64,000 nucleotides of DNA from Campylobacter sp. CNRCH_2014_0184h (GCF_025772985.1 NZ_JAKMTB010000003.1:62001-126000), one strand, 5' to 3'. Shown: positions 44,820-54,141, counted from the stretch's first letter. Numbers and translations are program-made. The notes: a model not told the origin generated them from the letters alone.

Positions 44820-46184
44820 ATGGGTGTGAGTGTATTTGATATGAGGTTGCTTCAAGATTCTTGGAGTACCCCTGCAATGAGAGCTATTTTTAGTGAAGAA
44901 AATAGAATTCAAAAATGGCTTGATGTAGAAGCTGCTTTGGCAAAAGCCCAAGCAAAACTTGGCATTATCCCTAATGAAGCAGCTATAGAAATAGCTAAAA
45001 AAGCGCATTATAAATTTATGGATATGGATTTTATTTTTGCTGAGTTTAAAAAGACTAAACACCCTTTAGTGCCTACTGTGCGTGGTTTGGAAAAAGCTTG
45101 TGAAAATGGTCTTGGTGAATATGTACATTTTGGTGTAACAACACAAGATATCATTGATACAGGTATAGTTTTACAATTTAAAGAAGCTATGGCTTTAATC
45201 AAGCAAGATTTAAAAGATATAGCTAAAAATTTAGCAAAAATCGCAAAAGAGCATAAAAACACTGCGATGATGGGAAGAACCTTAGCTTTGCAAGCTTTAC
45301 CTATAACTTTTGGACACAAAGTTGCAATTTGGCTTAGTGAGCTTAATCGCCACTATGAAAGAATTATTGAGCTTGAAAAAAGATTATATGTGGGATTAAT
45401 CGTAGGTGCAGTGGGAACTAAAGCAAGTTTAAGTGACAAAGCTAATGAAGTAGAAAAACTTACTTTAGAAAGCTTAGGTTTAGAAGTTCCTGATATCTCA
45501 TGGCAGCCAGCAAGAGATCGTTTTATTGAGCTTGGTTATGTTTTAGGTAATATCAATGCAACCTTTAACAAAATCGCACATCAGCTTTTAATCTTAGCTC
45601 ATAATGAAATTGATGAAATTGCTGAGCCTTTTGGAAAAGGTCAAGTAGGAAGTTCTACTATGCCTCATAAAAGAAATCCTGCAGTAAGTGAAAACGCAGT
45701 GACTGTAAGTAATGCCCTAAGAGCTAATATTGCAATTTTAAGCGATATAGAAAGACATGAGCATGAAAGAGATGGTCAAGTTTGGAAAATGGAATGGAAG
45801 CTTTTGCCAGAAGCGTTTTTAATGCTTTCAGTGGTATTAGCAAATATGAAATTTGTCTTTGATGATTTAGAAGTTAAAAAAGACAAAATGCTAAAAAATC
45901 TTGATACGCTTAATGGCTTTGTATTAGCAGAACGTGTGATGTTTGCTTTGAGTGATCATTATGGTAAGCAACATGCGCATGAAATTGTTTATGAAGATGC
46001 TATGAGAGGCATAGAAAATCATAAAACTTTCAAAGAAGTTTTACTCGAAGATGAGCGTGTGAGCAAGGTTTTAAGTGAAAAAGATATTGATGTTTTAATG
46101 GATGCTACAACTTATGTAGGTTATGCACCAAAATTAGTTGATGAGTTCTTAGAAAAAATCGCTAATGCGCCAATTCTAAAGTAG
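44820..46184 (+). CDS. Fumarase/aspartase-superfamily lyase, PcaB-like (often annotated purB)
   Basis: A 454-residue lyase. The signature GSSTMPHKRNP (about 280) is intact. Two other blocks look more like the PcaB/iminodisuccinate-lyase branch than adenylosuccinate lyase: HFGVTTQDIIDTG (TSQDIIDT-type) and GRTLALQALPITFG, where adenylosuccinate lyases have the catalytic His of GRTHGQHA. It thus probably eliminates fumarate from a substrate other than adenylosuccinate. C. jejuni Cj1394 is the counterpart, with a separate purB elsewhere. It is followed after six bases by an MmgE/PrpD gene. Confidence 0.87.
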   Translation: MGVSVFDMRLLQDSWSTPAMRAIFSEENRIQKWLDVEAALAKAQAKLGIIPNEAAIEIAKKAHYKFMDMDFIFAEFKKTKHPLVPTVRGLEKACENGLGEYVHFGVTTQDIIDTGIVLQFKEAMALIKQDLKDIAKNLAKIAKEHKNTAMMGRTLALQALPITFGHKVAIWLSELNRHYERIIELEKRLYVGLIVGAVGTKASLSDKANEVEKLTLESLGLEVPDISWQPARDRFIELGYVLGNINATFNKIAHQLLILAHNEIDEIAEPFGKGQVGSSTMPHKRNPAVSENAVTVSNALRANIAILSDIERHEHERDGQVWKMEWKLLPEAFLMLSVVLANMKFVFDDLEVKKDKMLKNLDTLNGFVLAERVMFALSDHYGKQHAHEIVYEDAMRGIENHKTFKEVLLEDERVSKVLSEKDIDVLMDATTYVGYAPKLVDEFLEKIANAPILK

Positions 46185-46190
46185 GAAAAA

Positions 46191-47531
46191 ATGTATTTAA
46201 GTGAAAAACTAGCCGAATTTATCGTAAATTTAGACTATGAAGCTATTCCTAGTGAAGTAAAGCAAAGAGCAAAAGATCTTATGCTTGATGCACTAGGAAC
46301 AGCTCTAGCTGCTAAAAATGAAGCTTGTGTTTTAAATGCAACTAAGGCTTTTGAAACTTTAAGCGTAAATCCTAGTAAAAAAATTTGGAGTGGGGATAAA
46401 AAGCTTGATGTAATTTATGCTGCGATGGTAAATGCTATTGCAGCACATGCCCTTGATTTTGATGATACTCATACTGAAGCTATTTTGCACGCTAGCGCTA
46501 TTTTAACTCCACTTTGTTTAACTTATGGATTTAGCGTAAGTAAAGATGGGAAAAAAGTTTTAAAAGCCTTTATTGTTGGTTGGGAAATTGCTGCTAGAGT
46601 GGGTATAGCAAGCAAAGGAAGTTTCCATAAACGCGGCTTTCATACTACAGCTATAGCAGGAATTTTTGGTAGTGTAGCTGCAAGTTGTGTTTTACTTGAT
46701 TTAAACAAAGAACAAATCATCAATGCACTAGGTTTAGCAGGAAGTTTTGCAAGTGGGGTAAATGAGTTTTTATCTAATGGTTCTAATTCTAAAGTTTTAC
46801 ACATAGCTAATGCTTTGAAAAATGGAATTTTAGTAGCAAATTTTGCAAAAGCTAATATGAGTGGTCCTTTGAGTATATTTGAAGGAAGGGATAATATCTT
46901 TAGAACTTTTGGCTTAGAAGATGAGTGTGATAAAAATGAACTTTGTAAGGGCTTGAATGAAATTTGGCAAGTAATGCAAGTTTCGTTAAAACCTTATCCA
47001 AGCTGTCATTTTGCACATGGGCTTATTGATTGTGCTATGAGTTTAAGAAATGATGGCTTAAAAGCACAAGATATCAAAAGTTTGCATTGTTTTGTAGATG
47101 AGGTGCCAATTTCATTTATCTGTGATCCAATAGAAGCAAAATACACTCCACAAAGTGCTTATGCTGCTAAATTTTCCATGCCTTTTTTAATGGCTTTGGC
47201 ATTTTTTGATGGTAAGATCACTTTAAAATCTTATGAAAATTTAAATAGAGCTGAACTAATAGAATTTGCTAAAAAAATTAGCTATGAAAAGAAAAAATCT
47301 AGTGGTTTCCCTAAATACTTTCCAGGACATTTAGAAGCTGTTTTAAATGATGGAAGAGTAATTAAAAAAGATGTACTGATTAATAAAGGAAATTTTGATA
47401 ATCCTTTAAGTTTTGATGAATTAAAAGATAAATTTCTTTCTAATGCTAGTATAGCACTTTCTTTAGAAAAGGCTGAGGAATTAGTCAAAAAGCTTCAAAA
47501 TTTAGAAAATCTAAATGATTTTGATTTCTAG
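46191..47531 (+). CDS. MmgE/PrpD family protein
   Basis: A 446-residue protein of the MmgE/PrpD family, whose known members include 2-methylcitrate dehydratase, cis-aconitate decarboxylase and iminodisuccinate epimerase. Conserved blocks: NAIAAHALDFDDTHTEAILHAS near residue 83 (active-site region), GSFHKRGFHTTAIAGIFGS, and KPYPSCHFAHGLIDCAM. There is no methylcitrate synthase or PrpB here, so propionate breakdown is unlikely. Ending the ridA operon beside a PcaB-like lyase makes an epimerase role plausible. The C. jejuni copy (Cj1395) is a pseudogene in the reference strain; here it is intact. Confidence 0.87.
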   Translation: MYLSEKLAEFIVNLDYEAIPSEVKQRAKDLMLDALGTALAAKNEACVLNATKAFETLSVNPSKKIWSGDKKLDVIYAAMVNAIAAHALDFDDTHTEAILHASAILTPLCLTYGFSVSKDGKKVLKAFIVGWEIAARVGIASKGSFHKRGFHTTAIAGIFGSVAASCVLLDLNKEQIINALGLAGSFASGVNEFLSNGSNSKVLHIANALKNGILVANFAKANMSGPLSIFEGRDNIFRTFGLEDECDKNELCKGLNEIWQVMQVSLKPYPSCHFAHGLIDCAMSLRNDGLKAQDIKSLHCFVDEVPISFICDPIEAKYTPQSAYAAKFSMPFLMALAFFDGKITLKSYENLNRAELIEFAKKISYEKKKSSGFPKYFPGHLEAVLNDGRVIKKDVLINKGNFDNPLSFDELKDKFLSNASIALSLEKAEELVKKLQNLENLNDFDF

Positions 47532-47554
47532 CAATCTCATTTTTTGAGATTGCT
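47530..47554 (+). terminator. Terminator of the ridA-prpD operon
   Basis: AGCAATCTCA / TGAGATTGCT, ten perfect pairs around TTTTT, followed by TATTATTTT, starting within the last stop codon. A strong rho-independent terminator that separates the operon from feoAB. Confidence 0.82.
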
Positions 47555-47589
47555 TATTATTTTAAAAAATAAATTAATTTAATTTTTTA

Positions 47590-47595
47590 TATAAT
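47590..47595 (+). promoter_or_regulatory. Candidate -10 box of feoAB
   Basis: TATAAT within TTATATAATG, 29 bases before the feoA ATG. The 70-base spacer is highly AT-rich (AAATAAATTAATTTAATTT just upstream), which would suit a Fur site but no unique operator can be drawn. Confidence 0.5.
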
Positions 47596-47624
47596 GTTTT
47601 ATCTTAGTTTTTGTAAGGAAAAAC

Positions 47625-47852
47625 ATGACTTTAGATACATTAAAAGATAATGAAGAAGCTATTATAGTAGGCTTTGAAGCAGACAAACAACTCCAAGCAA
47701 GACTTTTTAGTTTTGGTTTTGCAAAAAACAAAAAAGTTAAAAAAATTCGCTCTTCTATAGCAAATTCTACTATCATGGTAGAACTTGATACAACTTGCGT
47801 GATTTTACGCTCAAGTGAAGCAAAAATAATACAAATTTCAAAAGAGTTTTAA
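47625..47852 (+). CDS. feoA: Ferrous iron transport accessory protein FeoA
   Basis: A 75-residue SH3-like cytoplasmic protein that supports FeoB. Typical features are the central GFEADKQLQARLFSFGF and the C-terminal strand SSEAKIIQISKEF, matching the FeoA fold. A TAAGGAAAAAC site precedes the ATG. Its TAA overlaps the feoB ATG (TAATG), so both are produced in a coupled way. Iron regulation by Fur is established for feoB in related species; the operator is not evident here. Confidence 0.93.
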   Translation: MTLDTLKDNEEAIIVGFEADKQLQARLFSFGFAKNKKVKKIRSSIANSTIMVELDTTCVILRSSEAKIIQISKEF

Positions 47853-49876
47853 TGAAAGAAATCATTGTTGCTTTAGTAGGTCAGCCAAATGTTGGTAAAA
47901 GTTTATTAATTAATGCACTTTGCAAAGCTAATATGAAAGTTGGCAATTTTAGCGGTGTTACGGTTGAAAAAGCTGAGGCTAGATTAGTTTATAAAAATTA
48001 TGAGTTTAAATTTATAGATTTACCAGGAACTTATGCATTAGATGGTTATAGCGAAGAAGAAAAAATTACAAAAGATTTTTTAAAAAAAGGTGAATTTGAT
48101 CTTGTAGTAAATGTGCTTGATTCTACAAATTTAGAGCGTAATTTGATTTTGAGCGCATCTTTAATAGAAGCTAAAATCAAAATGATTATGGCTTTAAATA
48201 TGCAAGATGAAGCTAAAAATGAGGGTTTTAGTATAGATTTTAAAATTTTATCCCAACTTCTAAATACACCTTGTCTTGGCGTGTGCGCTAAAACTAAAGA
48301 AAATTTAAATGCACTTTTGGATTTAATCATTTCAACCCATGAAGCTAAATTTGAAGCTAAAGAGCGTGTTTATAGCGATATCATAGAAGAAGAACTTGCA
48401 AAAATAAGTGAAGTTTTAAATCAAAATGAAATTACATATTTAGATTTTTCTACAAAAGATTTAGCACTTGCTTTACTTAAAAATGAAGCTAATATAGTCA
48501 TTTCACACGCTTTGAGAAAAATACTTGATGAGGCTTTAGAAAAAATTTATATGGCATATAATAGCAAAGATATGGAAAGTATTTTTAAAGAAGAGCTAAT
48601 TGCTTTTGCAAATGGTATATGTGCTAAGGTTTTAAGTAAGGGCGTTAAGTATAAAAATCATACCAAAGAAATAGATTCTATTTTAATTAATAAATTTTTA
48701 GGAATTCCTATATTTTTGTTTTTTATGTGGGCTTTATTTCAACTAACCTTTACTTTAGGGCAAATTCCTATGGATTATATAGAAATGTTTTTTGCTAATT
48801 TAGGTGATATGGTAAAAAATAATATTAGCAATGAATTTATCGCTTCAGCCTTAGCTGATGGTGTTTTAGGTGGGGTTGGTGCGGTTATAACTTTTTTACC
48901 AAATATTATGATTTTGTTTTTTGGTATAGCCTTGCTTGAAACAACTGGATATATGGCTAGGGTTGCATTTTTGCTAGATGGAATTTTATATAAATTTGGC
49001 TTACATGGTAAAAGTTTTATTCCTTTAATCACGGGTTTTGGTTGCTCAGTACCTGCATTTATGGCTACAAGAACTTTAAAAAATAAAAAAGATAGACTAT
49101 TAACTCTTTTTATTATTAATTTTATGAGTTGTGGTGCAAGGCTTCCTGTGTATGTGCTTTTTGTTGGAGTGTTTTTTCCTGCTGATGTGGCGGGAAATTA
49201 TCTTTTTGGGATTTATCTTCTAGGTGCGTTTTTGGGTTTGATTGCAGCTAAAATTTTAAGAATGAGTGCTTTTAGGGGACAAGATGAACCTTTTGTAATG
49301 GAAATGCCAAAATATAGAATGCCAAATTGGAATTTGGTATGGTTTATGGTGTTAAATAAAGCCAAAATGTATTTAAAAAAAGCAGGAACATTTATTTTGA
49401 TAGCTTCTTTGCTTATTTGGTTTGCGAGTAATTTTCCTGCACAAGAAAATAATACTCAAAATGCTTTAACTCAAGAACTTCAGATAGAAAATAGTTATCT
49501 TGGACAATTTGGTAAAGCAATAGAACCTATTTTTGCACCACTTGGCTTTGATTGGAAACTTAGTGTATCTTTGGTAAGTGGTTTAGCTGCTAAAGAAGTG
49601 ATGATTTCTACTATGGGTGTGCTTTATTCTTTAGGTGATGAAGTTGATGAGACAAGTTTAAATTTACAAGAAGCCATAAAAGAAAACATCCCTTTTAATA
49701 CAGCAGTAGCTTTTATACTTTTTGTTATGATTTATAATCCTTGCTTTGCAGCAACCATAGTTTTTGCTAAAGAAGCAGGAAATAAAAAATATGCATGGTA
49801 TCTTTTTATATTTACATCTTTATGTGCGTATTTGGTTGCTTTTGTAGGGATTAATATTGCTAAATTGATAATTTAA
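47852..49876 (+). CDS. feoB: Ferrous iron transporter FeoB
   Basis: Inner-membrane Fe(II) transporter with a cytoplasmic GTPase domain. The 674-residue protein has G1 GQPNVGKS (residues 9-16), G3 DLPGTYAL near 55, and G4-like MALNMQDE, then the GDI helix region (about 170-265). The membrane part has two Gate motifs: TGFGCSVPAFMATRTL and GLAAKEVMISTMGVL, each with transport-critical residues. It is slightly shorter than the E. coli protein (773). A two-way hairpin separates it from convergent tenA. Confidence 0.97.
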   Translation: MKEIIVALVGQPNVGKSLLINALCKANMKVGNFSGVTVEKAEARLVYKNYEFKFIDLPGTYALDGYSEEEKITKDFLKKGEFDLVVNVLDSTNLERNLILSASLIEAKIKMIMALNMQDEAKNEGFSIDFKILSQLLNTPCLGVCAKTKENLNALLDLIISTHEAKFEAKERVYSDIIEEELAKISEVLNQNEITYLDFSTKDLALALLKNEANIVISHALRKILDEALEKIYMAYNSKDMESIFKEELIAFANGICAKVLSKGVKYKNHTKEIDSILINKFLGIPIFLFFMWALFQLTFTLGQIPMDYIEMFFANLGDMVKNNISNEFIASALADGVLGGVGAVITFLPNIMILFFGIALLETTGYMARVAFLLDGILYKFGLHGKSFIPLITGFGCSVPAFMATRTLKNKKDRLLTLFIINFMSCGARLPVYVLFVGVFFPADVAGNYLFGIYLLGAFLGLIAAKILRMSAFRGQDEPFVMEMPKYRMPNWNLVWFMVLNKAKMYLKKAGTFILIASLLIWFASNFPAQENNTQNALTQELQIENSYLGQFGKAIEPIFAPLGFDWKLSVSLVSGLAAKEVMISTMGVLYSLGDEVDETSLNLQEAIKENIPFNTAVAFILFVMIYNPCFAATIVFAKEAGNKKYAWYLFIFTSLCAYLVAFVGINIAKLII

Positions 49877-49897
49877 TCATCTTTATGATGATTAAAT
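49871..49897. terminator. Bidirectional terminator between feoB and tenA
   Basis: ATTTAATCATC / GATGATTAAAT, eleven perfect pairs around TTTAT, with A- and T-rich flanks. It includes the feoB stop codon and the last codons of convergent tenA. Confidence 0.7.
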
Positions 49898-50557
49898 TTC
49901 CATTTTTTGCTCTAAAGAATGTTGCCAAAAGGCTGTTTCAAGTCTTACAGTAGTATAAAAAATTTCGTTTAATTTTTTAAATTTTTCTTCGCTAATGCTA
50001 TTTGCATAAGAATTAAAAAAATCTTTAAATTCTTTAATTTCATCTTGAAATTCTTTTCCCGCATAGGTTAAAATCCACTCTTTGTAAGGATGATTTTCTA
50101 AGTTTTGTTTATCAAGTCCTTTATAAATTTCTTCTCCTATATATGCATAGCCTATAGCACAAGCACTCAAAGCACATAGCATATCTAAATAATCTCCATT
50201 TTGTCCCACACTTAGTAAGTACCTTGTATAAGCAATATTGGTTAAACTTTCATCTTTATAGTCTAGTTTTTCTACATCAATACCTAGCTTTAAAATACTT
50301 CTATGAAGTTCCAATTCTCCTTCTAAAGTGTAGTTTTGATTTTTAATGGCAAATTGAATTTCTTTAGCATTATTTGCATTTAAAGCAAGCAGGGCATAGC
50401 ATTTTGCGTAATTGTTTAAAAAGATATAATCTTGTTTAAGATAAAATAAAAATACATCTTTTTCTAAAGTGCCATTTTGAAGTTTTTTTACAAATTCATG
50501 ATGGATGTATTGATCCCAAGTTTTTTTATTTTCTTTTATAAGTCTATCTAAAAGCAT
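49892..50557 (-). CDS. tenA: Thiaminase II / TenA family protein
   Basis: Salvages thiamin pyrimidine by hydrolysing aminopyrimidine derivatives. The 221-residue all-helical protein has the active-site Cys in LSACAIGYAYIGEEI near residue 134, a conserved DYIFLNNYAKCYALL segment near 47, and AFWQHSLEQK at the C-terminus with Glu. An AAAGGAAATTA site precedes the start. It stands alone between convergent feoB and divergent acpP. I see no TPP riboswitch in the 145-base upstream spacer. Confidence 0.92.
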   Translation of the reverse strand: MLLDRLIKENKKTWDQYIHHEFVKKLQNGTLEKDVFLFYLKQDYIFLNNYAKCYALLALNANNAKEIQFAIKNQNYTLEGELELHRSILKLGIDVEKLDYKDESLTNIAYTRYLLSVGQNGDYLDMLCALSACAIGYAYIGEEIYKGLDKQNLENHPYKEWILTYAGKEFQDEIKEFKDFFNSYANSISEEKFKKLNEIFYTTVRLETAFWQHSLEQKMEI

Positions 50558-50702
50558 TAATTTCCTTTGTTAAAAATTAAGCTTTTATTTAAACACAGAT
50601 AATTAAATTTTTCGTAATAATCTTTAATTTTTAACTTTTTAAACAAGAAATTTATTTTTTTATTGTAAAATGTGGTTTAATTTTTTAAACTAGGAGATAA
50701 AA

Positions 50703-50936
50703 ATGGCAATTTTTGATGATGTAAAAAAAGTAGTTGTTGAGCAACTTAGTGTTGATGAAGATGCAGTTAAAATGGAATCTAAAATCATTGAAGATTTAGG
50801 TGCTGACTCTTTGGATGTTGTTGAATTAGTTATGGCTTTAGAAGAAAAATTTGATGTAGAAATTCCAGACAGTGATGCTGAAAAACTAGTAAAAATCGAA
50901 GATGTTGTTAATTATATAGAAAATCTTCAAAAATAA
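50703..50936 (+). CDS. acpP: Acyl carrier protein AcpP
   Basis: Carries fatty-acyl intermediates on phosphopantetheine. The 77-residue acidic protein has the modified serine in [13 protein letters not shown] (Ser36). A TAGGAG site lies nine bases before the ATG. It begins the acpP-fabF-accA operon. The enzyme that activates it, AcpS, is encoded at 34393. A TAAAAT box around 50665 may be its promoter. Confidence 0.97.
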   Translation: MAIFDDVKKVVVEQLSVDEDAVKMESKIIEDLGADSLDVVELVMALEEKFDVEIPDSDAEKLVKIEDVVNYIENLQK

Positions 50937-50964
50937 TTTTAATTTTTAAAATAAGGAGTGCGGT

Positions 50965-52179
50965 TTGAAACGCGTTGTAGTAACAGGTATAGGAATGATC
51001 AATGCCCTTGGCTTAGACAAAGATAGCTCATTTAAAGCGATTTGTGATGGTAAAAGTGGCGTTGATAAAATCACTCTTTTTGATACCACTGATTTTCCAG
51101 TGCAAATTGCTGCTGAAGTAAAAAATTTTGATCCTTTAAGTGTTTGTGATGCTAAAGAGGTTAAAAAAATAGATCGTTTTATACAACTTGGTATTAAAGC
51201 AGCAAGAGAAGCTATGGAAGATGCTAAATTTGATGAAACTTTAAACAAAGAAGAATTTGGTGTAGTTTCAGCAGCTGGTATAGGTGGTTTACCAAATATA
51301 GAAAAAAATTCTGTTACTTGTGCACAACGTGGACCACGCAAAATAACTCCTTTTTTCATACCATCAGCTTTGGTTAATATGCTTGGTGGGATTATTTCAA
51401 TCGAGCATGGATTGCAAGGACCAAATATCTCATGCGTAACTGCTTGTGCAGCAGGAACCCATGCTATAGGCGAAGCTTATAAAAGCATAGCTTTAGGCAA
51501 TGCAGATAAAATGCTTGTAGTAGGCGCTGAAGCAGCTATTTGTGCTGTGGGTATAGGTGGCTTTGCTGCTATGAAAGCTCTTTCTACTAGAAATGATGAT
51601 CCAGCTAAGGCTTCAAGACCATTTGACAAAGAAAGAGATGGTTTTGTAATGGGTGAGGGTGCTGGTGCTTTAGTGTTTGAAGAGTATGAGGCTGCTAAAA
51701 AGCGTGGAGCTAAAATTTATGCTGAGTTAGTAGGTTTTGGCGAAAGTGCGGACGCACATCATATCACTTCGCCTACTTTAGAAGGGCCATTGCGTGCTAT
51801 GAAAAAAGCTTTAAAAATGGCAGGAAATCCAAAAGTAGATTATATTAATGCGCACGGAACTTCTACTCCGGTAAATGATAAAAATGAAACAGCAGCTATT
51901 AAAGAACTTTTTAAAGATCAAATTCCTTTAGTTAGTTCTACAAAAGGTCAAACAGGACATTGCTTAGGTGCTGCTGGTGCTATTGAAGCTGTTATTTCTT
52001 TAATGGCACTTGATCAAGGTATATTACCGCCAACTATCAATCAAATCGTAGCAGATGAAAACTGTGATCTTGACTATATACCAAATACTGCAAGAAAAAG
52101 CGAAGTTAATGTTGTAATGAGCAATTCTTTTGGTTTTGGTGGAACAAATGGTTGTGTGATTTTCAAAAAAGTAGATTAA
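50965..52179 (+). CDS. fabF: 3-oxoacyl-[acyl-carrier-protein] synthase II
   Basis: Condensing enzyme for chain elongation and temperature adaptation of fatty acids. The 404-residue protein has the catalytic Cys in [12 protein letters not shown] near residue 163, His in [11 protein letters not shown] near 301, and His in [14 protein letters not shown] near 338, plus the C-terminal [10 protein letters not shown]. The start is TTG seven bases after AAGGAG; no ATG fits the conserved N-terminus [11 protein letters not shown]. accA follows after one base. Confidence 0.97.
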   Translation: MKRVVVTGIGMINALGLDKDSSFKAICDGKSGVDKITLFDTTDFPVQIAAEVKNFDPLSVCDAKEVKKIDRFIQLGIKAAREAMEDAKFDETLNKEEFGVVSAAGIGGLPNIEKNSVTCAQRGPRKITPFFIPSALVNMLGGIISIEHGLQGPNISCVTACAAGTHAIGEAYKSIALGNADKMLVVGAEAAICAVGIGGFAAMKALSTRNDDPAKASRPFDKERDGFVMGEGAGALVFEEYEAAKKRGAKIYAELVGFGESADAHHITSPTLEGPLRAMKKALKMAGNPKVDYINAHGTSTPVNDKNETAAIKELFKDQIPLVSSTKGQTGHCLGAAGAIEAVISLMALDQGILPPTINQIVADENCDLDYIPNTARKSEVNVVMSNSFGFGGTNGCVIFKKVD

Positions 52180-52180
52180 T

Positions 52181-53116
52181 ATGGCTTCTTATTTAGATTT
52201 TGAAAAAAATATTCAGCAAATTGATGAGGATTTAGCAAATGCTAAAATCAAAGGCGATGATGAAGCAGTAAAAATTTTAGAAAAAAATCTTGAAAAAGAA
52301 ACTCAAAAAGTTTATAAAAATTTAAGCGATTACCAACGCTTACAGCTTGCAAGACATCCTGATCGTCCTTATGCACTTGATTATATTCAAGCTATATTAA
52401 GTGATGCTTATGAAATTCATGGCGATCGTGCTTTTAGAGATGATCCTGCTATTGTGTGTTATGCGGGCTATATAGGTGGTAAAAAAGTTATTGTTATAGG
52501 TGAGCAAAAAGGTAGAGGTACTAAAGACAAGCTTCATAGAAATTTTGGTATGCCTCATCCTGAAGGTTATAGAAAAGCTCTAAGAGTGGCAAAAATGGCT
52601 GAAAAATTTGACATACCGGTGTTATTTTTGGTAGATACCCCGGGTGCTTACCCAGGAGTGGGTGCTGAAGAGCGTGGTCAAAGTGAAGCTATAGCTAGAA
52701 ATTTATATGAGTTAAGCGCTCTTAAAACAATCACTATAGCAGTGGTTATAGGCGAAGGTGGAAGTGGTGGTGCTTTGGCTATAGGAGTAGCTGATAAACT
52801 TGCTATGATGAAAAATTCAGTTTTTTCTGTGATTTCACCTGAGGGTTGTGCTGCTATTTTATGGAATGATCCATCAAAAAGTGAAGCTGCTACTAAGGCG
52901 ATGAAAGTAACTGCTGATGATTTAAAAACTCAAGGTTTGATTGATGATGTTATCGAAGAGCCAATGAGTGGAGCTCATAGAGATAAAGAAAATGCGATTA
53001 AAAATTTAAGTGATTATGTCTTAAAAGCTATAGAAGAATTAGAACAATACGATAAACGCGAATTAGCTGCATTAAGAATGCAAAAAATCTTTAAATTTGG
53101 AGCTTTTGCTGAATGA
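52181..53116 (+). CDS. accA: Acetyl-CoA carboxylase carboxyltransferase subunit alpha
   Basis: One half of the carboxyltransferase that makes malonyl-CoA. The 311-residue protein has an N-terminal helical region, [15 protein letters not shown] near residue 57, [12 protein letters not shown], and the crotonase-type oxyanion region [11 protein letters not shown] near residue 192. The beta subunit (accD) is not in this window. It ends the acpP-fabF-accA operon and is followed by a small hairpin. Confidence 0.97.
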   Translation: MASYLDFEKNIQQIDEDLANAKIKGDDEAVKILEKNLEKETQKVYKNLSDYQRLQLARHPDRPYALDYIQAILSDAYEIHGDRAFRDDPAIVCYAGYIGGKKVIVIGEQKGRGTKDKLHRNFGMPHPEGYRKALRVAKMAEKFDIPVLFLVDTPGAYPGVGAEERGQSEAIARNLYELSALKTITIAVVIGEGGSGGALAIGVADKLAMMKNSVFSVISPEGCAAILWNDPSKSEAATKAMKVTADDLKTQGLIDDVIEEPMSGAHRDKENAIKNLSDYVLKAIEELEQYDKRELAALRMQKIFKFGAFAE

Positions 53117-53135
53117 TTTGCATTTTTATGCAAAT
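53116..53135 (+). terminator. Terminator after accA
   Basis: ATTTGCAT / ATGCAAAT, eight perfect pairs around TTTT, starting at the last base of the accA stop, followed by TTCAACTTTTTTT. Confidence 0.65.
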
Positions 53136-53161
53136 TTCAACTTTTTTTAAAAAAACTATTG

Positions 53162-53167
53162 TATAAT
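53162..53167 (+). promoter_or_regulatory. -10 box of the tRNA-Phe gene
   Basis: TATAAT preceded by TTG, 17 bases before the mature tRNA 5' end. No AT-rich discriminator problem is visible; a T-run at about 53142-53148 lies upstream. Confidence 0.6.
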
Positions 53168-53184
53168 TACAACTTCAATTCAGT

Positions 53185-53260
53185 GGTTGGATAGCTCAGT
53201 CGGTAGAGCAGCAGACTGAAAATCTGCGTGTCGGCAGTTCGATTCTGCCTCTAACCACCA
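53185..53260 (+). tRNA. tRNA-Phe (anticodon GAA)
   Basis: A 76-base tRNA. The acceptor stem GGTTGGA pairs with TCTAACC, the anticodon stem GCAGA (53211-53215) pairs with TCTGC (53223-53227), and the loop CTGAAAA places GAA at 53218-53220. The T-arm has GTTCGATTC. The encoded 3' end is ACCA. Mature CCA is genomic. Confidence 0.97.
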
Positions 53261-53262
53261 TT

Positions 53263-54060
53263 TTATTCTTTATTATAAAATTCATCTAACTCTTGAAGTT
53301 CATTTTCGTTAAATCCTGCTTGTATTCTAGCTGTTTTATTATATACTTTTCCTAAAAGACTAAATTCTTTATATTTAGCACAAAGATCAATATAATTATC
53401 ATTTTCGTTTTTTGCATAATTCCACCAAAAATCCCCTTTATTTACATGTTTAATCTCATCATTTAGTATAATAGTAAAAATTTCGTCAAATAAGCTTTTT
53501 ATAGGATGATTAGTTGTGTTTAATTTTTCTAAAACAAAAGGATTAGCATCGAGTCCTTTTGCTTCAAGTCCTCTATGAACTATGCCCATTCTGTGAGCAA
53601 GATTATCTTTGGTTAAAAACAAGGCTTTTTCAAGATTATCATGAGCATGGAAATCTCCATATTTAAAACCAAGTTCATTTAAAGTTTTTTCTAAAAGTAA
53701 AAAATGCTTAATTTCCTCATCTGCTACTTCAAGCCAATCTTGATAAAATTTCAATGGCAAGTTTTTAAATCTATAACTAGCATCTAAAGCCAAATTTATA
53801 GCACTATATTCTATATGCGCAACTGAATGTAAGATTTTAGCTAAAGATAAAGTGCTATTTGCCTCTTTTGGACGTCTTATTTTCATAGGATGAAGGATTT
53901 TAACTTGTGAGTTTTCACAAATGATCGCTTTATGGGAATGATTAAAATAATACAAATTAGTTTTAAAATTTTCATAAAATTCATTAAATAATTCAATCTT
54001 TTTAAAAATATCTTTATGATATAAAATTTTTTCTAATTCCCCAAAGAAATTTCTTTTCAT
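53263..54060 (-). CDS. DUF455 ferritin-like protein
   Basis: A 265-residue protein of the DUF455 family, which has a ferritin-like di-iron helical fold related to MiaE. Candidate metal ligands are in SVAHIEYSAINLALDA near residue 80, EVADEEIKHFLLLEK near 118, and HRGLEAKG..ILNDEIKHVNKGD. The function is unproven; an oxygenase or hydroxylase role is inferred from the fold only. Its end lies two bases from the convergent tRNA-Phe. Its start has a weak AAGGTTTAAAA site, and ATTATA at 54079-54084 could be its -10 box on the minus strand. Confidence 0.82.
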   Translation of the reverse strand: MKRNFFGELEKILYHKDIFKKIELFNEFYENFKTNLYYFNHSHKAIICENSQVKILHPMKIRRPKEANSTLSLAKILHSVAHIEYSAINLALDASYRFKNLPLKFYQDWLEVADEEIKHFLLLEKTLNELGFKYGDFHAHDNLEKALFLTKDNLAHRMGIVHRGLEAKGLDANPFVLEKLNTTNHPIKSLFDEIFTIILNDEIKHVNKGDFWWNYAKNENDNYIDLCAKYKEFSLLGKVYNKTARIQAGFNENELQELDEFYNKE

Positions 54061-54097
54061 TTTTAAACCTTGTTAAATATTATATAAGATAAAAAAG

Positions 54098-54103
54098 TAT
54101 AAT
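54098..54103 (+). promoter_or_regulatory. Candidate -10 box of the kps operon
   Basis: TATAAT in AGTATAATAT, 39 bases before the kpsM ATG, in the 81-base spacer divergent from the DUF455 gene. No homopolymer tract is present, so phase variation at this promoter is not expected. Confidence 0.5.
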
Positions 54104-54141
54104 ATAAAAATTTTGAAAATTTAAAAAGGTTTGCTAAAAAT

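Noticed and set aside
46191..47531. 2-methylcitrate dehydratase (prpD) as a firm name
   Set aside because: Only the family can be seen. No prpB or prpC is present nearby, and the neighbours suggest another substrate, so no gene symbol was given.
50558..50702. TPP riboswitch before tenA
   Set aside because: The upstream spacer is uniformly AT-rich and lacks the conserved CUGAGA and ACCUGA elements.
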